From Wenyingzhuangia fucanilytica (GTDB lineage Bacteria > Bacteroidota > Bacteroidia > Flavobacteriales > Flavobacteriaceae), in NCBI RefSeq assembly GCF_001697185.1, contig NZ_CP014224.1, positions 2,464,501 through 2,528,500 on the forward strand: DNA of 64,000 bases, written 5' to 3'. A program made the position numbers and the translations under genes. Positions 27,518 through 37,767 of this stretch are shown here, piece by piece. Numbering within the stretch: the first letter of the stretch is position 1; the number at the start of each line of letters is the position of its first letter. Under the pieces are notes generated by a model. That model ran no database searches. It had not been told where the DNA came from and saw nothing but the letters and a program-made list of their open reading frames with translations.

Positions 27518-28744
27518 TTACTTTTTCCATTCAATTTTCGCTTCTTTCTTTTCAGTATCTACCCAAACCGAAGCATGTTCAAATTCACGAGTAAACTCCC
27601 AACCGTTTTCATGTAAACGCTTATATGCTCCCTTTGGAGCTCCAAGTGGTTTTTGTAATTCAGGATAATCTACCAATGGGCCAGTATCTAAACGCCACCC
27701 CCAACCATATTGGAAGTAAGAATAAGGCTGCGCACCTATTAAAAAACATGCTTGGTAATATTCTAATCGCTCTTTAGACAATTCTTCAAGAGATTCCCCT
27801 CTTGAACCTTTTATTAATGTTTGACTTGCCTCTTCTTTTTCAGCTTCCACACCTATTCTAAAAATAGACATTTTACCTGCTTTGGCATTTGCTAACATAT
27901 CTCCCCATTCTTTCAGAAGGTTTTCTTTACTTAACTTTTTATTATTATAATGTTCAAACATAGCTGCATCAATCGCAGGAAAAACATCTTTTACGCTAGA
28001 GGCATTATTCCCTAATAATATTTTATTTGTCCCTATTGCTGCTTTTAAGTTTGCCATCATCTCACCCATGGCTTTTTCAACTTCCTCCTTTTGAGAACTA
28101 CGTAACCAAACAAAACCATGCATTTGATCTATAAAAACTCCATCAGCACCAGAGTCTTTTACTCCTTGTGCCACTGTTTTTACCCACCAAGTTCTAAACT
28201 CAGGGTTTAATACATCAAAACAAAGTGTATTGTTCCTATGTTGTAATTCTCCAGTCGTTTTATCTACCAATATAAATTTCTTCAACTCTGGATAATCATC
28301 TATTTTATTTTTCTTAAAATTCTTGTTATATGATGTAAAAGGCCAAGCATAAGCTGAGTTAAAGTAATACAAAGCTTTTATCTCAGGCTTTATAGCTTTA
28401 AAGTTTTTAATTTCTTCTCTAGCTCCAATTTCTGCAAATTCTAAAGTTCTGTAAGCATGATTTTTTTCAATACAAATAAAATCTGTTTTAGCAGCAATTT
28501 TTTCAACTTCTTTAGGAGTTAATAAGCTAGCTCCATTACCAAACATAGCATATTCTGGTGTGGATTCCCAACTGAACTTAGGGTAAAAATCTTGTGAAAT
28601 GAACTTACTACCATCACTTACATAAAAATCTATTTTCTCGTTCTTAACGATTGTTGAAGTATTGGTGTGTGTTTTTGTTGTACTACAAGAACTAGCCAGT
28701 ACAACTAATGATAAAACGATAAGCTTTTTAATATTTGGAATCAT
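27518..28744 (-). CDS. Putative glycoside-hydrolase-like TIM-barrel lipoprotein (paralogue 1)
   Basis: A 408-residue lipoprotein (lipobox SSC near residue 20), a tandem duplicate of the downstream gene with near-identical blocks: GADGVFIDQMHGFVWLR, KLSKENLLKEWGDML, and GWGWRLDTGPLVDYPELQK. The Asp of VFIDQ and the Glu of MFEHYN are conserved in both copies and are candidate catalytic residues. The gap between the copies is 62 bp. It follows the sulfatase by 24 bp, giving an operon of sulfatase, paralogue 1, paralogue 2. Likely cell-surface or periplasmic; the reaction is not known. Confidence 0.65.
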   Translation of the reverse strand: MIPNIKKLIVLSLVVLASSCSTTKTHTNTSTIVKNEKIDFYVSDGSKFISQDFYPKFSWESTPEYAMFGNGASLLTPKEVEKIAAKTDFICIEKNHAYRTLEFAEIGAREEIKNFKAIKPEIKALYYFNSAYAWPFTSYNKNFKKNKIDDYPELKKFILVDKTTGELQHRNNTLCFDVLNPEFRTWWVKTVAQGVKDSGADGVFIDQMHGFVWLRSSQKEEVEKAMGEMMANLKAAIGTNKILLGNNASSVKDVFPAIDAAMFEHYNNKKLSKENLLKEWGDMLANAKAGKMSIFRIGVEAEKEEASQTLIKGSRGESLEELSKERLEYYQACFLIGAQPYSYFQYGWGWRLDTGPLVDYPELQKPLGAPKGAYKRLHENGWEFTREFEHASVWVDTEKKEAKIEWKK

Positions 28745-28768
28745 TTTAAATGTATTTAAATAAATGTT

Positions 28769-30163
28769 TTAGTTTAATTTTTTTCTTTCTGATGAGAAAC
28801 AGCTTTTAGGAGCTGATAAGGGCAATGTCTTTTTAAAAGCGACTAATTTTTCTTTTAATTTTTTTACTATTTGGGGATTTTGAGCTGAAACATCTATCTG
28901 CTCACTCCAGTCTGAATTGATATTAAACAATTCTGTTTTTCCCAATTTTTCGTTGGTTAACAACTTCCACTTTCCGTCTTGCACACCTCCTGTTGGCCAA
29001 AAATAATTAGCTTTATTTGAGAATCTCCAATCCCAAAAAATTTCATTATTACGCTCCATAGACTCTCCCTTTAAAGCTTTAACAATACTTACTCCATCAG
29101 GTTTGTAATCATTTGGCAAATCTGAATTTGCTAACTCTAAAAAAGTTGGAAGTAAATCTACTGTTGCTAATTCCGTGGTTCTATTTACTACTCCTGCTGG
29201 TACAGTTCCAGGCCATCTAACAATAAAAGGAATACGAACCCCTCCTGCAAACAATGATCTTTTTCTACCATTTAAACCTCCTGTTTCACCTACCGAATAG
29301 TACGTTCCAAAACCAGGTCCTGTAGAATTATCTTCTGTTGTTTTTTTATTAGCAGACCCCGTTATTTCAGGTCCATTGTCAGACGAAAACAAAACAATTG
29401 TATTCTCATCAATCCCTAAATCTTTTAACGTTTGAAACAACTCTCCTATTCGAGCATCATATTCTGCTACGACAGCTGCATATACTTGTTTTTGCTCATC
29501 TAAATGGGCAAATTTATCCATGTATTTTTTCTTTGGATAATGAGGAGTATGCGTGGCATGAATCCATGCATTTACAAAGAATGGTTTGTTTTTATTACGT
29601 TTAGCAAATTCAATAGTTTTATACAATGTAGAATCCACTTGCATTTGATGCATGTTATTTGGCAAATTAAAAGCTCCAAATTCATCATAACCATATTCTA
29701 AAGGAGAGGGTGCTTCTTCTACATGTGTATTTGTTAAATGCCACTTCCCAAAATGAGCAGTAGTATACCCCGCTTCTTTTAACATACGAGGCAACATTGG
29801 AGCTTTTGGATTTAGCCAATCTGGCATATTTCTTTTTATATGTGATTCAATAGATGCAAAGTGACCATGTACACTATGACGTGCTGGATATTGTCCTGTC
29901 ATTACCCCTACTCTACTTGGTGAACAAACTGGATTTACTACCGAAAAATTCTGAAAGTCAATTCCTTCTGAAGCCATTTTGTCCAAACTAGGTGTTTCAC
30001 AAAACGTACTTCCGTGAACTCCTATATCTCCATAACCCCAATCATCAGCAAAAATAAATATGATATTAGGTTGTTTTTTGCTTTGTGAACTTATATTTTG
30101 ACTACTTATAAAAGCAAAAAAAACAATTAAAATCTTTGTAAAAGCTACATTATAATATTTCAT
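28769..30163 (-). CDS. Family S1 (formylglycine) sulfatase, secreted
   Basis: A 464-residue arylsulfatase-type enzyme with a signal peptide (about residues 1-26). Metal ligands are IFADDWGYGD (Asp40, Asp41), the formylglycine site is NPVCSPSRVGVMTG (Cys80, CxPSR), and later come FGKWHL, ATHTPHYP and FSSDNGPE. It removes sulfate ester from a glycan, after activation by a formylglycine-generating enzyme encoded elsewhere. It heads an operon with two putative glycosidase lipoproteins and is divergent from GH5. Its exact S1 subfamily is not assigned. Confidence 0.93.
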   Translation of the reverse strand: MKYYNVAFTKILIVFFAFISSQNISSQSKKQPNIIFIFADDWGYGDIGVHGSTFCETPSLDKMASEGIDFQNFSVVNPVCSPSRVGVMTGQYPARHSVHGHFASIESHIKRNMPDWLNPKAPMLPRMLKEAGYTTAHFGKWHLTNTHVEEAPSPLEYGYDEFGAFNLPNNMHQMQVDSTLYKTIEFAKRNKNKPFFVNAWIHATHTPHYPKKKYMDKFAHLDEQKQVYAAVVAEYDARIGELFQTLKDLGIDENTIVLFSSDNGPEITGSANKKTTEDNSTGPGFGTYYSVGETGGLNGRKRSLFAGGVRIPFIVRWPGTVPAGVVNRTTELATVDLLPTFLELANSDLPNDYKPDGVSIVKALKGESMERNNEIFWDWRFSNKANYFWPTGGVQDGKWKLLTNEKLGKTELFNINSDWSEQIDVSAQNPQIVKKLKEKLVAFKKTLPLSAPKSCFSSERKKLN

Positions 30164-30333
30164 TCTATTTTATATTATTTTAGATAACTACAAAATTATC
30201 ACTAGTATCACTTTTAAATAACGCTCTTATCAATCATTGTTTTGCTTTAATCCTAAAAAAGTTAAAATCTCATTATAAAACCTCCGAGAATTAAAAAGTA
30301 TTGCCATAAATCAAATTATAAGTACCCTCAACT

Positions 30334-30369
30334 TTTTCAATTTCATTAAAAAATTAATGAAATTGAAAA
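30334..30369. repeat. Perfect 16-bp inverted repeat in the sulfatase/GH5 divergent region
   Basis: TTTTCAATTTCATTAA (30334-30349) and its exact complement (30354-30369) surround a 4-base A loop. There is no T-run and no converging gene, so it is not a plain terminator. It lies 171 bp upstream of the sulfatase start and 50 bp upstream of the GH5 start, 24 bp before a TATCTTTA promoter-like box at 30394-30401. Confidence 0.7.
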
Positions 30370-30418
30370 GGTTTAGATAATAAAAAAAGACAATATCTTT
30401 ACCGTTACAACTTTTGAC

Positions 30419-31426
30419 ATGAACATTTTAAAACACTTTTACATTGTACTTATTTTGCTAAACATCTCTTTTGCAAAAGCACAGCACAATACTAATATTG
30501 GAGTAAATGTTACTGGTTTAGAAAGGTTTTGGGAAAACGAAACTTATCACTATAAAGACATCATTAAAGATATTGATGAATTATATTATTTAGGAGTTAA
30601 AGACATTAGACTTCCTATTTCTTTTGAATATCAATTTAATAAAAAATCAAAAAGACGTTTTTTAAAAGATCTGATTAAAATTGTAAAGCATGTAAAGAAA
30701 AAAAACATGACCATTATAATTTGCTATTTTGATCATACATTGGATAAAACCACCAATTACAACAACTTAAATACGATTAAAGATAACTGGAAATACATCA
30801 GTCATAAATTAAAAAAACACTCCAATTACATTTATTACGAAATAGTAAACGAACCTAATTTGTATCCTATTCAATGGGATGAAATGGTTAGAGAAATAGT
30901 ACCCGTAATTAGAAAAGAAGATAATAAAACCAAAATATTAATTGGTGCTACTAACTACAATAGCATTTATGAATTGTCTAGAAAAACACCTTTCCCTTAT
31001 GATAATCTTATTTATGTATTTCATTTTTATGAACCTTTTTTGTTTACTCACCAAGGAGCTAATTGGATTGGAAACCAAACCAAAACTACTGGAATTCCAT
31101 ATCCTTATGATTCTATAAAAATGCCAAAAATAGATTTAAACACCTTAGGTACTGCTGGAGAAATAAACTATAATGACTACAAACATATGGCTAACAAAAT
31201 CTCTTTAAGCCATAAAATAAACATTATTACAAAATGGGCTCAAGAAAACAATGTTGAATTGTGGTGTACAGAGTTTGGAGCCATTTCTTCTATTCCACAA
31301 AAAGATAGGTGTAATTATTTTAATGATTTGGTTTCTGTTTTTAGGAAAAATAATATAAAATGTTATTTATGGGAATACAAAGGTAATTTTGGGATTTACA
31401 ACAAAAACCTTATAAACTGTTTTTAA
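30419..31426 (+). CDS. Glycoside hydrolase family 5 (cellulase-like) protein
   Basis: A 335-residue secreted enzyme with a signal peptide ending near KAQ (residue 22). GH5 features: IGVNVTGLERF, LGVKDIRLPISFEY, the acid/base in YYEIVNEPN (Glu145), FHFYEPF, and the nucleophile in LWCTEFGA (Glu285). It cleaves beta-linked glycans, possibly glucan or mannan. It is convergent with, and directly abuts, the exopolysaccharide cluster; cellulose operons also carry an endoglucanase, so it may trim the secreted polymer. It could equally belong with the sulfatase operon. Confidence 0.85.
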   Translation: MNILKHFYIVLILLNISFAKAQHNTNIGVNVTGLERFWENETYHYKDIIKDIDELYYLGVKDIRLPISFEYQFNKKSKRRFLKDLIKIVKHVKKKNMTIIICYFDHTLDKTTNYNNLNTIKDNWKYISHKLKKHSNYIYYEIVNEPNLYPIQWDEMVREIVPVIRKEDNKTKILIGATNYNSIYELSRKTPFPYDNLIYVFHFYEPFLFTHQGANWIGNQTKTTGIPYPYDSIKMPKIDLNTLGTAGEINYNDYKHMANKISLSHKINIITKWAQENNVELWCTEFGAISSIPQKDRCNYFNDLVSVFRKNNIKCYLWEYKGNFGIYNKNLINCF

Positions 31427-33004
31427 CTATTTAATTACTTCTATAATCCTAAAAGCATCGCACACATAAATAACTTTACTTTTATAACTATTATACCCTA
31501 ACTTAGTTTTAGAAAGCTCTTTAAAATTAATTTCTATTTTATCATAAAAATAGTGAGGCGATTTAATATTAGATATAATAATATAATCACAATATTTTTT
31601 AGGATTAGAAATTGCCATTTTATACTCTTCTGAAGTATTAGAGATAAACAAATTATTTTTTTTGTTATAGGCTAATAACGGATACATAATAGACCTATCA
31701 CACAATACTATTGAATTTTCAGGAGTGTTAAAAGCTAGGAACCTACCTCCATTTTTATATTGAGATAGCACTTTATTATTTTCTTTTTCTACTACACTTT
31801 TATAAAAAATTTGTTCTGAAGAAAATAAAGACTGTTTAAAATAAAAATACTCTCCATAAATACAACCAATAAACAAACAGGCATAACTTAAGTTTCTTAA
31901 GTTTTTATTTTTAGCATTTTTATAATTAGCTGTTGTTATAGAGGCTATTGCTGATGAAACTAATATTACATAATAAAACAGTCCCATATACTCTATTTTA
32001 CTATCTCTAACCAATACATAAAGTAAAACTGGAGCCAACAAAAGCACAAATACTTTTAATTCATTTTTATAATTAACTATTAGTTCATAAAAATAAATAG
32101 GTGCAATAAAAACAAGAATTCTTAAAAAAGAAAAATCATTTACCGCCTTATTATTCATTGCTGTTAGCGTGGTGGTATCTAATAGGCTTAAAAACTTATT
32201 ACTGTTCCACTTTGCTCCTAAAACATTATAGAAGTAATAAAAGTCACTTCCCATTAAATAATTAATAAATAAGTATAATAGTAAACTTACTACCGGAAAG
32301 AAACCAATAATAAACACCATTGAATTTAAATGTCCTCTAAATTTTCTTCTTAAAGAATTGTGTTGTGTAATCTTAACAAACTTTATAATAGTATTAGACT
32401 CCAACCCTTTTATTCCATAAACAGTAAACACAAATACATAAAAAAACAAAATAAGGAGTACCCACAAAATTCTATAATCTAAAAAAACTGCTAAGCTTAA
32501 AATAATACTTAAAATAGTAATATGATAGGTAGTAAATTGTTTTATATAGTTTAACAAATAGTAAAAGATTAAAAAATATAGAATATAAAAAGCATATAGC
32601 GAAGTTCCTGAAGTAGCAGCATAAAACGTAATAGGACTAAACAACAAATACAAAAACAACAAGGTCTTTAAAACTTTTCCACTTTGATTACCTACAATGG
32701 TTACCACACAGGTTGAGAAAAAAGAGGTATAAAGCACCGATGCAAAAAAAGGTGCATCTTCTGCGCTAAAAAAAGAAAATGGATAAGCTAATAAATTTGT
32801 TAATAATGGATAGGATAAGAAAAAATTCTTAACCAACTCTCCATCTCTAAACAATGTATTTATATGACTTGTAATATATAAAGGCTCAAAATTTAAGTAG
32901 CCATTTTCGCGAATTACAATAGTAGCAAAGCTAAAAAAAGCTAGGTAGGCAAACCATATAATAAAAAAAACAAATATTGAACTTCTTGAATTAATTTTAT
33001 CCAT
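31427..33004 (-). CDS. Polytopic membrane protein of the exopolysaccharide cluster (GT-C-like)
   Basis: A 525-residue protein with about ten or more hydrophobic helices up to residue ~385, and a C-terminal soluble part of ~140 residues. I do not recognise a named family. The layout (early ENGYLNFEPLYIT loop between TM1 and TM2, many helices, C-terminal periplasmic domain) resembles GT-C membrane glycosyltransferases. It is the last gene of a five-gene operon, 10 bp after the GT2 synthase, so it probably adds to or modifies the same polymer. Function inferred from context. Confidence 0.6.
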   Translation of the reverse strand: MDKINSRSSIFVFFIIWFAYLAFFSFATIVIRENGYLNFEPLYITSHINTLFRDGELVKNFFLSYPLLTNLLAYPFSFFSAEDAPFFASVLYTSFFSTCVVTIVGNQSGKVLKTLLFLYLLFSPITFYAATSGTSLYAFYILYFLIFYYLLNYIKQFTTYHITILSIILSLAVFLDYRILWVLLILFFYVFVFTVYGIKGLESNTIIKFVKITQHNSLRRKFRGHLNSMVFIIGFFPVVSLLLYLFINYLMGSDFYYFYNVLGAKWNSNKFLSLLDTTTLTAMNNKAVNDFSFLRILVFIAPIYFYELIVNYKNELKVFVLLLAPVLLYVLVRDSKIEYMGLFYYVILVSSAIASITTANYKNAKNKNLRNLSYACLFIGCIYGEYFYFKQSLFSSEQIFYKSVVEKENNKVLSQYKNGGRFLAFNTPENSIVLCDRSIMYPLLAYNKKNNLFISNTSEEYKMAISNPKKYCDYIIISNIKSPHYFYDKIEINFKELSKTKLGYNSYKSKVIYVCDAFRIIEVIK

Positions 33005-33014
33005 ACCTCTACTT

Positions 33015-34865
33015 TTAATTCTTTTTCTTAGTTAAACCATGATTGGTTTTTTCCCAGTAAAAAGGTTTGGTTATTAATTGATGTAATCCTTTATAGGCAG
33101 AAATGGAATGCATTAACCAATAAACAGGATTGGCCATTGCATAGATTATTAATGCATAAGAACTCCTTTTAAAAATAGCAATCATATTGGTGTAAATCAT
33201 AATTAAATTACCTAGAGTAAAATTTACTATAGAAATAATAATTAACCAATCCGGAAATAGCATTTCTATCCACTTGCTTCTAAAACAGATATAAATCAAT
33301 AAAAAAAGTAATAAAACAGGGTAACTTAAAAAAGTAAACACTGTTCCCCCTATAAAAAATTGAAATCCAAAAAAACCTCTTGCTCCAATAGATTTATACA
33401 ACTTTGCAGGATTTCTCATATGCACCAAATAGGTTTGCATATAACCTTTAATCCATCTTGATCGTTGTCTAATCCAGTTAAAAAAATCGTTGTTTGCTTC
33501 TTCGTAAGTAGTAGAATCTAAAACCGTAATTTTATAATCTTTTGCATAACAACGCAAACCTAAATCGGCATCTTCGGTTACATTAAAACCATCCCATCCT
33601 CCTAATTCCATCAGTTTATCAAACTTAAAATGATTACTTGTTCCTCCTAAGGGAATTGGAATTCTAAGACTGTCTAAACCTGGCAACATATAATCAAACC
33701 AATAAGAATACTCTAGTGTAAACATTTTGGTTAAAAAGTTTTCACTTTTATTAAAGTAATTTAAGGCACATTGTATAGCTATATAATCATCGGGTAATTT
33801 ATTAAATAACTTATATGTTTGCTTTAATTGGTCACTATCTGGAATATCTTCTGCATCATAAATGGTTAAATATTTTCCTTTAGAAAAATACAATCCATAA
33901 TTACAAGCTTTGGGTTTTGTTTTGGGTTGGGCATATGGAATTATGATAGGTTCAAAGTTTGTAGGAAACTTCATTTCCCTAATAGCGTTATAAGTCATTT
34001 CATCATCAGATTCTATTAACAACTTAGCATCTAACTTTTCTATAGGGTAATCTAAACTATTTAAGTTCCAAACCAATTTTTGTATTACTTCTGACTCTTT
34101 AAAAACAGGTAAATGAATGGTGTAAATAGGCAAATCGACATCATTAATTGCGTCTATTTCTTCTTTACTTACTTTACTTTCTAGCTCTGTTTTAGAACCG
34201 TGAATGGTAAGCATAAATTTAAAAAGTATAGAACTCAACAAGAATAAATTCATGATTAAATTCACCCCTATTAAAGTATCTATAAAGTTAAAATACAAGA
34301 AGATTAAAAAGATAAAAAACAAAACTCCTAATGCAAACACTTGTTTTAGGGTAAAAGTTTCTATGGCACAACTATCAGGATCATTCTCATAAAGATGAAA
34401 TACAGACTTATGTAAAATTTCTCCACCATATTTTACGTGTAAAGCTTTATTTAAATCTAACTCATTGGTCACAAAAATTTCGGTAACGGTTACGTTTAAC
34501 TCTTCTTCTACCAATCTGATATTATTAACATCAGACGGATCCGCAACCACAAAGGCAACACTGTTATTGTGTTCTATGGGAAATATTAATGAGTTTAGAA
34601 ACAGCGTGAATCTTTCGTGATTATCAGAAAAAGATTTGTACTCGTCAATTTTATCAAAATCTAAATGATGAGTTGGTAATTTAAACCCCTCTAAAACTTT
34701 GTTATAATGATAACGAGATATAAATCCGTGATTAAGAGCTGTTTTTAAAAAGGATTTATTTAACTTAATTTTAATTCGCTCTATTTCTGATACCTGTTTA
34801 TTGGTAAGCAGCTTACTCTCTACAAATAATTCTTTTCTATAAATATTAATGTTAAAATCTCCCAT
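33015..34865 (-). CDS. Processive GT2 glycosyltransferase with N-terminal MshEN (T2SSE_N)-like domain
   Basis: A 616-residue inner-membrane enzyme. Residues ~30-150 look like the GspE/MshEN N-terminal domain (KSFLKTALNHGFIS, FVVADPSDVNNIRLVEE), a module known to bind c-di-GMP in some proteins. Two TM helices follow (170-220). The GT2 catalytic core has YDAED (Asp337), TED (430-432) and QRSRW (467-471), all typical of processive synthases, then C-terminal helices. NfrB-like proteins share this plan. It would polymerise and export a polysaccharide. Sits in operon with BcsB-like and barrel genes. Confidence 0.85.
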   Translation of the reverse strand: MGDFNINIYRKELFVESKLLTNKQVSEIERIKIKLNKSFLKTALNHGFISRYHYNKVLEGFKLPTHHLDFDKIDEYKSFSDNHERFTLFLNSLIFPIEHNNSVAFVVADPSDVNNIRLVEEELNVTVTEIFVTNELDLNKALHVKYGGEILHKSVFHLYENDPDSCAIETFTLKQVFALGVLFFIFLIFLYFNFIDTLIGVNLIMNLFLLSSILFKFMLTIHGSKTELESKVSKEEIDAINDVDLPIYTIHLPVFKESEVIQKLVWNLNSLDYPIEKLDAKLLIESDDEMTYNAIREMKFPTNFEPIIIPYAQPKTKPKACNYGLYFSKGKYLTIYDAEDIPDSDQLKQTYKLFNKLPDDYIAIQCALNYFNKSENFLTKMFTLEYSYWFDYMLPGLDSLRIPIPLGGTSNHFKFDKLMELGGWDGFNVTEDADLGLRCYAKDYKITVLDSTTYEEANNDFFNWIRQRSRWIKGYMQTYLVHMRNPAKLYKSIGARGFFGFQFFIGGTVFTFLSYPVLLLFLLIYICFRSKWIEMLFPDWLIIISIVNFTLGNLIMIYTNMIAIFKRSSYALIIYAMANPVYWLMHSISAYKGLHQLITKPFYWEKTNHGLTKKKN

Positions 34866-34871
34866 AAATAT

Positions 34872-35714
34872 TTATAGCTTAATTACACTAAACACCTGCC
34901 AACCTCTACCAATAGATATATTTCTGTTCCACACATCTGTAAAACCACCGGCATAAATGGCAAACTTTGGAGAAAATTCATATCCAAAATTTACGGTTGT
35001 TTTTATAATATCAAAATCCGCAATAAAATCTGGGTTTACAATAGTACTTTCATCCCCCGAAACACTAAAATCATCTCCTCTAGAAAGTAAAATAGTAGCA
35101 GAACCTAATACCAAAAATTTATTAGTAATTCTGTAGGCCTGAGAACCGTATAATTTAAATTGATAAGGACCATTTGCAAAAAAAGTTTTTACTCCAAATT
35201 CTAATTGATGATAGTTCTTATTCACATTCATCCATTCAAAATTCCCAGAAATGTTTACACTCAATTCAGTTCCAAATTTATCAAAACCAACATAAGGCCC
35301 TTTATCATTATTATACATTGGAATTACCGTATTAAGCCCTCCCATTAAATAATGATATTCTCCTATTTTTTTTAAATGCATTTTTACCCCTACCTCAACA
35401 TCACCTAATTCATTATTTTCTGAAAAATACGTATCGTTTTGATAAGTACTTTTTACATAAGGCACATTAGCCACAAGACTTAACTTATTGGCAACTATTG
35501 GAGCAGCTAAATACAGTTTATAAACATAATTTTCATAAAATCCATTCTCGCTAAAATCAGATTTATTTCCATACTCGTCTCTTCCACTATCTGTATAATA
35601 ATGACTGATAGATGGAGATAGCAACACTTTTCCCTTACTTTGTAACCAAGGATTTTGAGCATTACACAGACATGCGTTTAGAAATAAAAAGAGAAGAACA
35701 ATTTTATTTTGCAT
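34872..35714 (-). CDS. Outer-membrane beta-barrel protein of the exopolysaccharide cluster
   Basis: A 280-residue protein with a signal peptide (ending near LCNAQ, residue 20) and amphipathic strands throughout (LGDVEVGVKMHL, KLSLVANVPYVKST, QVFSVIKL at the end). It overlaps the BcsB-like gene by 11 bp and precedes GT2 by 6 bp. In context it is a candidate export pore or anchor, taking the place of BcsC/AlgE-like proteins. Family function is unknown. Confidence 0.7.
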   Translation of the reverse strand: MQNKIVLLFLFLNACLCNAQNPWLQSKGKVLLSPSISHYYTDSGRDEYGNKSDFSENGFYENYVYKLYLAAPIVANKLSLVANVPYVKSTYQNDTYFSENNELGDVEVGVKMHLKKIGEYHYLMGGLNTVIPMYNNDKGPYVGFDKFGTELSVNISGNFEWMNVNKNYHQLEFGVKTFFANGPYQFKLYGSQAYRITNKFLVLGSATILLSRGDDFSVSGDESTIVNPDFIADFDIIKTTVNFGYEFSPKFAIYAGGFTDVWNRNISIGRGWQVFSVIKL

Positions 35715-37758
35715 TTTCTATTTTTTCTTTAGATTCTTTTGATTTTTGGTAGATATATACTAATACTAGTATCACCATAATCAACAATATACTTACAATA
35801 AACAATCTATATTTCCCCCAGAAATCATCTAACATATAACTTAAATAATTTTTGTCTTGATTTTCATTCGAAATTCTTAAATCAAAAAAGTAAGATTTAT
35901 CATTATTTGCTATAATTACATTCCCTGTGTCAGAAATAGTTTGTTCTCTAATATTAGATACCAAAGACAATAATGTACTTTCAGTATAATCATTAGGAAC
36001 ATTAATTAACATAATTGGTGTGTCTTTATGGTAAAACAGTTGATTGAATCCCATATTTTTTTCATATCCAACATTAAAGAAAGGATTGATTTCTTCAGAC
36101 CTATACTCAACAGCATTGTCTTTAAAACGTATAAAAGGAGATTCACCAAAAAAGTCTGTAAACTTACTGCTGTTAGCACTAATAATTACTTTAGATGTTT
36201 TTACATCTTGTTCTATATCTTTTAAGTTGGCATTTTTAATTGGAGGATAAATAAATCCTGATAAACCTGCTTCTCCTGGATTGATGATATCAATTAATTC
36301 TGAAACAGTACCAATTAATTTATGATCTGCATTTAAATCTGTATAAATAGTAATCGGTTTAGATTGAAAGTTTTCTGGGAACCTAAAGAATGATAATGAT
36401 GACGAAAGTTCATATCCTACAGGTTTAAAATATGAGTTTATGATATCTACTTGTCCATAAAATGTAGCTGCTGAAGTTTCGCACAACCCTCCTTTTGGAA
36501 TAAAGTAAAATTCATATCTAAAATTATTTTCTTGTTGCATGATGATATCATCAAAATCAAACCCAATATTCAGCTCCCCTGTGGTGTTTAACTTATAAGA
36601 ACTTAAAAAATTATCGTTAAAATATAAGTTAAAATATCCTTGCTCTCCCTCGCTTAACGGTCTGTATTTTCCGTTTATTTTAACCTCCATTCTTTTTACG
36701 TTAGACCCAAAATTAGATCTAGGCATAGAAATGTTAGATTGTATATATCCTATTCCTTGTAAAACACTGTTCTGTGCTCCTAACTCTTTAAAATAAATAG
36801 GTTCGTAATCTTTTCTTTTAGGAAGGTCTAATAGTTTAGCTTGTTCATTTACAAAAGCATAATCTACATAAGAAGAATTAATCAAGTGTTTTTGTAGTAA
36901 AAAATGAGCTGCTTTTCTAAACCCTGTTTTTGTTTTACCTGTTACTACAATGTTTTGTCCGTTGTAAATTTCTGAGTTTATAGAATCTTTATACTGATCT
37001 CTATAAACACTAACCAATCCTGCATCTTTATTTGTAAAACTAGGTAAGCTCTTTTTAATTTTATTTTCAAGTTTTTCAAAAGGCATTAAGATTATAGCAT
37101 TGTTGATAACACTAGTATTAAATTCCTCTATACTCTTAATTTCTAAATCTAAACCATAAACTCTTTTTAAGTAAAATTTAATGTAAGAAGCGTATTGTAT
37201 TTCTTCTATATCGTTTTTTTCTGATAAAACTATATACTTAGTATCTGGTATTGTAAAACTGATGGTTTTCTTTACAATGGTTTTCTTAGTTGGTAAGATT
37301 TTATATGAGAAATAAGAATTCTCTGTAAGTTTAACCCAAAACCCACCTACAGAATAAATTTCACAAATTTCATTACCTATTTTTAAATTGGTTTTGATGG
37401 ATAACTTAATAAAACCAGAAACAACGTGTTTTTTCTTAATTGGTATTTTAAAATTCACCAATTGATTTTCGTTTTTTAAGAAACGTGTTTCAACAGGAAC
37501 ATCTCCTAACAAAATAGAAATATGACTGCTTTTATAATCAATTACATTAGAACAAATAAATTCTAAATTTATATAACTATTTAAAACATCTACATCCTCA
37601 TTAACGGGTATATATATGTTTTCCATACCTCTACTTCCATTAATGACAATTTCATCATTATAGTCGTACTCGTTAAAATGCTCCACTATTTGACTTTGCC
37701 CTTTAGAATAAATTCCTAAAAAAATCATCAATACAATAAAGTAATGCTTTTTCATCAT
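35704..37758 (-). CDS. BcsB-like periplasmic polysaccharide-synthase subunit
   Basis: A 684-residue protein with an N-terminal signal peptide, a long beta-rich periplasmic region, and a single C-terminal TM helix (about 655-673, LFIVSILLIMVILVLVYIY) with a basic tail. The order of two jellyroll-like and alpha/beta domains plus the C-terminal anchor matches BcsB, which guides the nascent chain across the periplasm beside BcsA. Recognition is by architecture and patchy similarity, not a diagnostic motif. It is the second gene of the operon, 9 bp after the kinase-like gene. Confidence 0.65.
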   Translation of the reverse strand: MMKKHYFIVLMIFLGIYSKGQSQIVEHFNEYDYNDEIVINGSRGMENIYIPVNEDVDVLNSYINLEFICSNVIDYKSSHISILLGDVPVETRFLKNENQLVNFKIPIKKKHVVSGFIKLSIKTNLKIGNEICEIYSVGGFWVKLTENSYFSYKILPTKKTIVKKTISFTIPDTKYIVLSEKNDIEEIQYASYIKFYLKRVYGLDLEIKSIEEFNTSVINNAIILMPFEKLENKIKKSLPSFTNKDAGLVSVYRDQYKDSINSEIYNGQNIVVTGKTKTGFRKAAHFLLQKHLINSSYVDYAFVNEQAKLLDLPKRKDYEPIYFKELGAQNSVLQGIGYIQSNISMPRSNFGSNVKRMEVKINGKYRPLSEGEQGYFNLYFNDNFLSSYKLNTTGELNIGFDFDDIIMQQENNFRYEFYFIPKGGLCETSAATFYGQVDIINSYFKPVGYELSSSLSFFRFPENFQSKPITIYTDLNADHKLIGTVSELIDIINPGEAGLSGFIYPPIKNANLKDIEQDVKTSKVIISANSSKFTDFFGESPFIRFKDNAVEYRSEEINPFFNVGYEKNMGFNQLFYHKDTPIMLINVPNDYTESTLLSLVSNIREQTISDTGNVIIANNDKSYFFDLRISNENQDKNYLSYMLDDFWGKYRLFIVSILLIMVILVLVYIYQKSKESKEKIENAK

Positions 37759-37767
37759 AATTTTATT

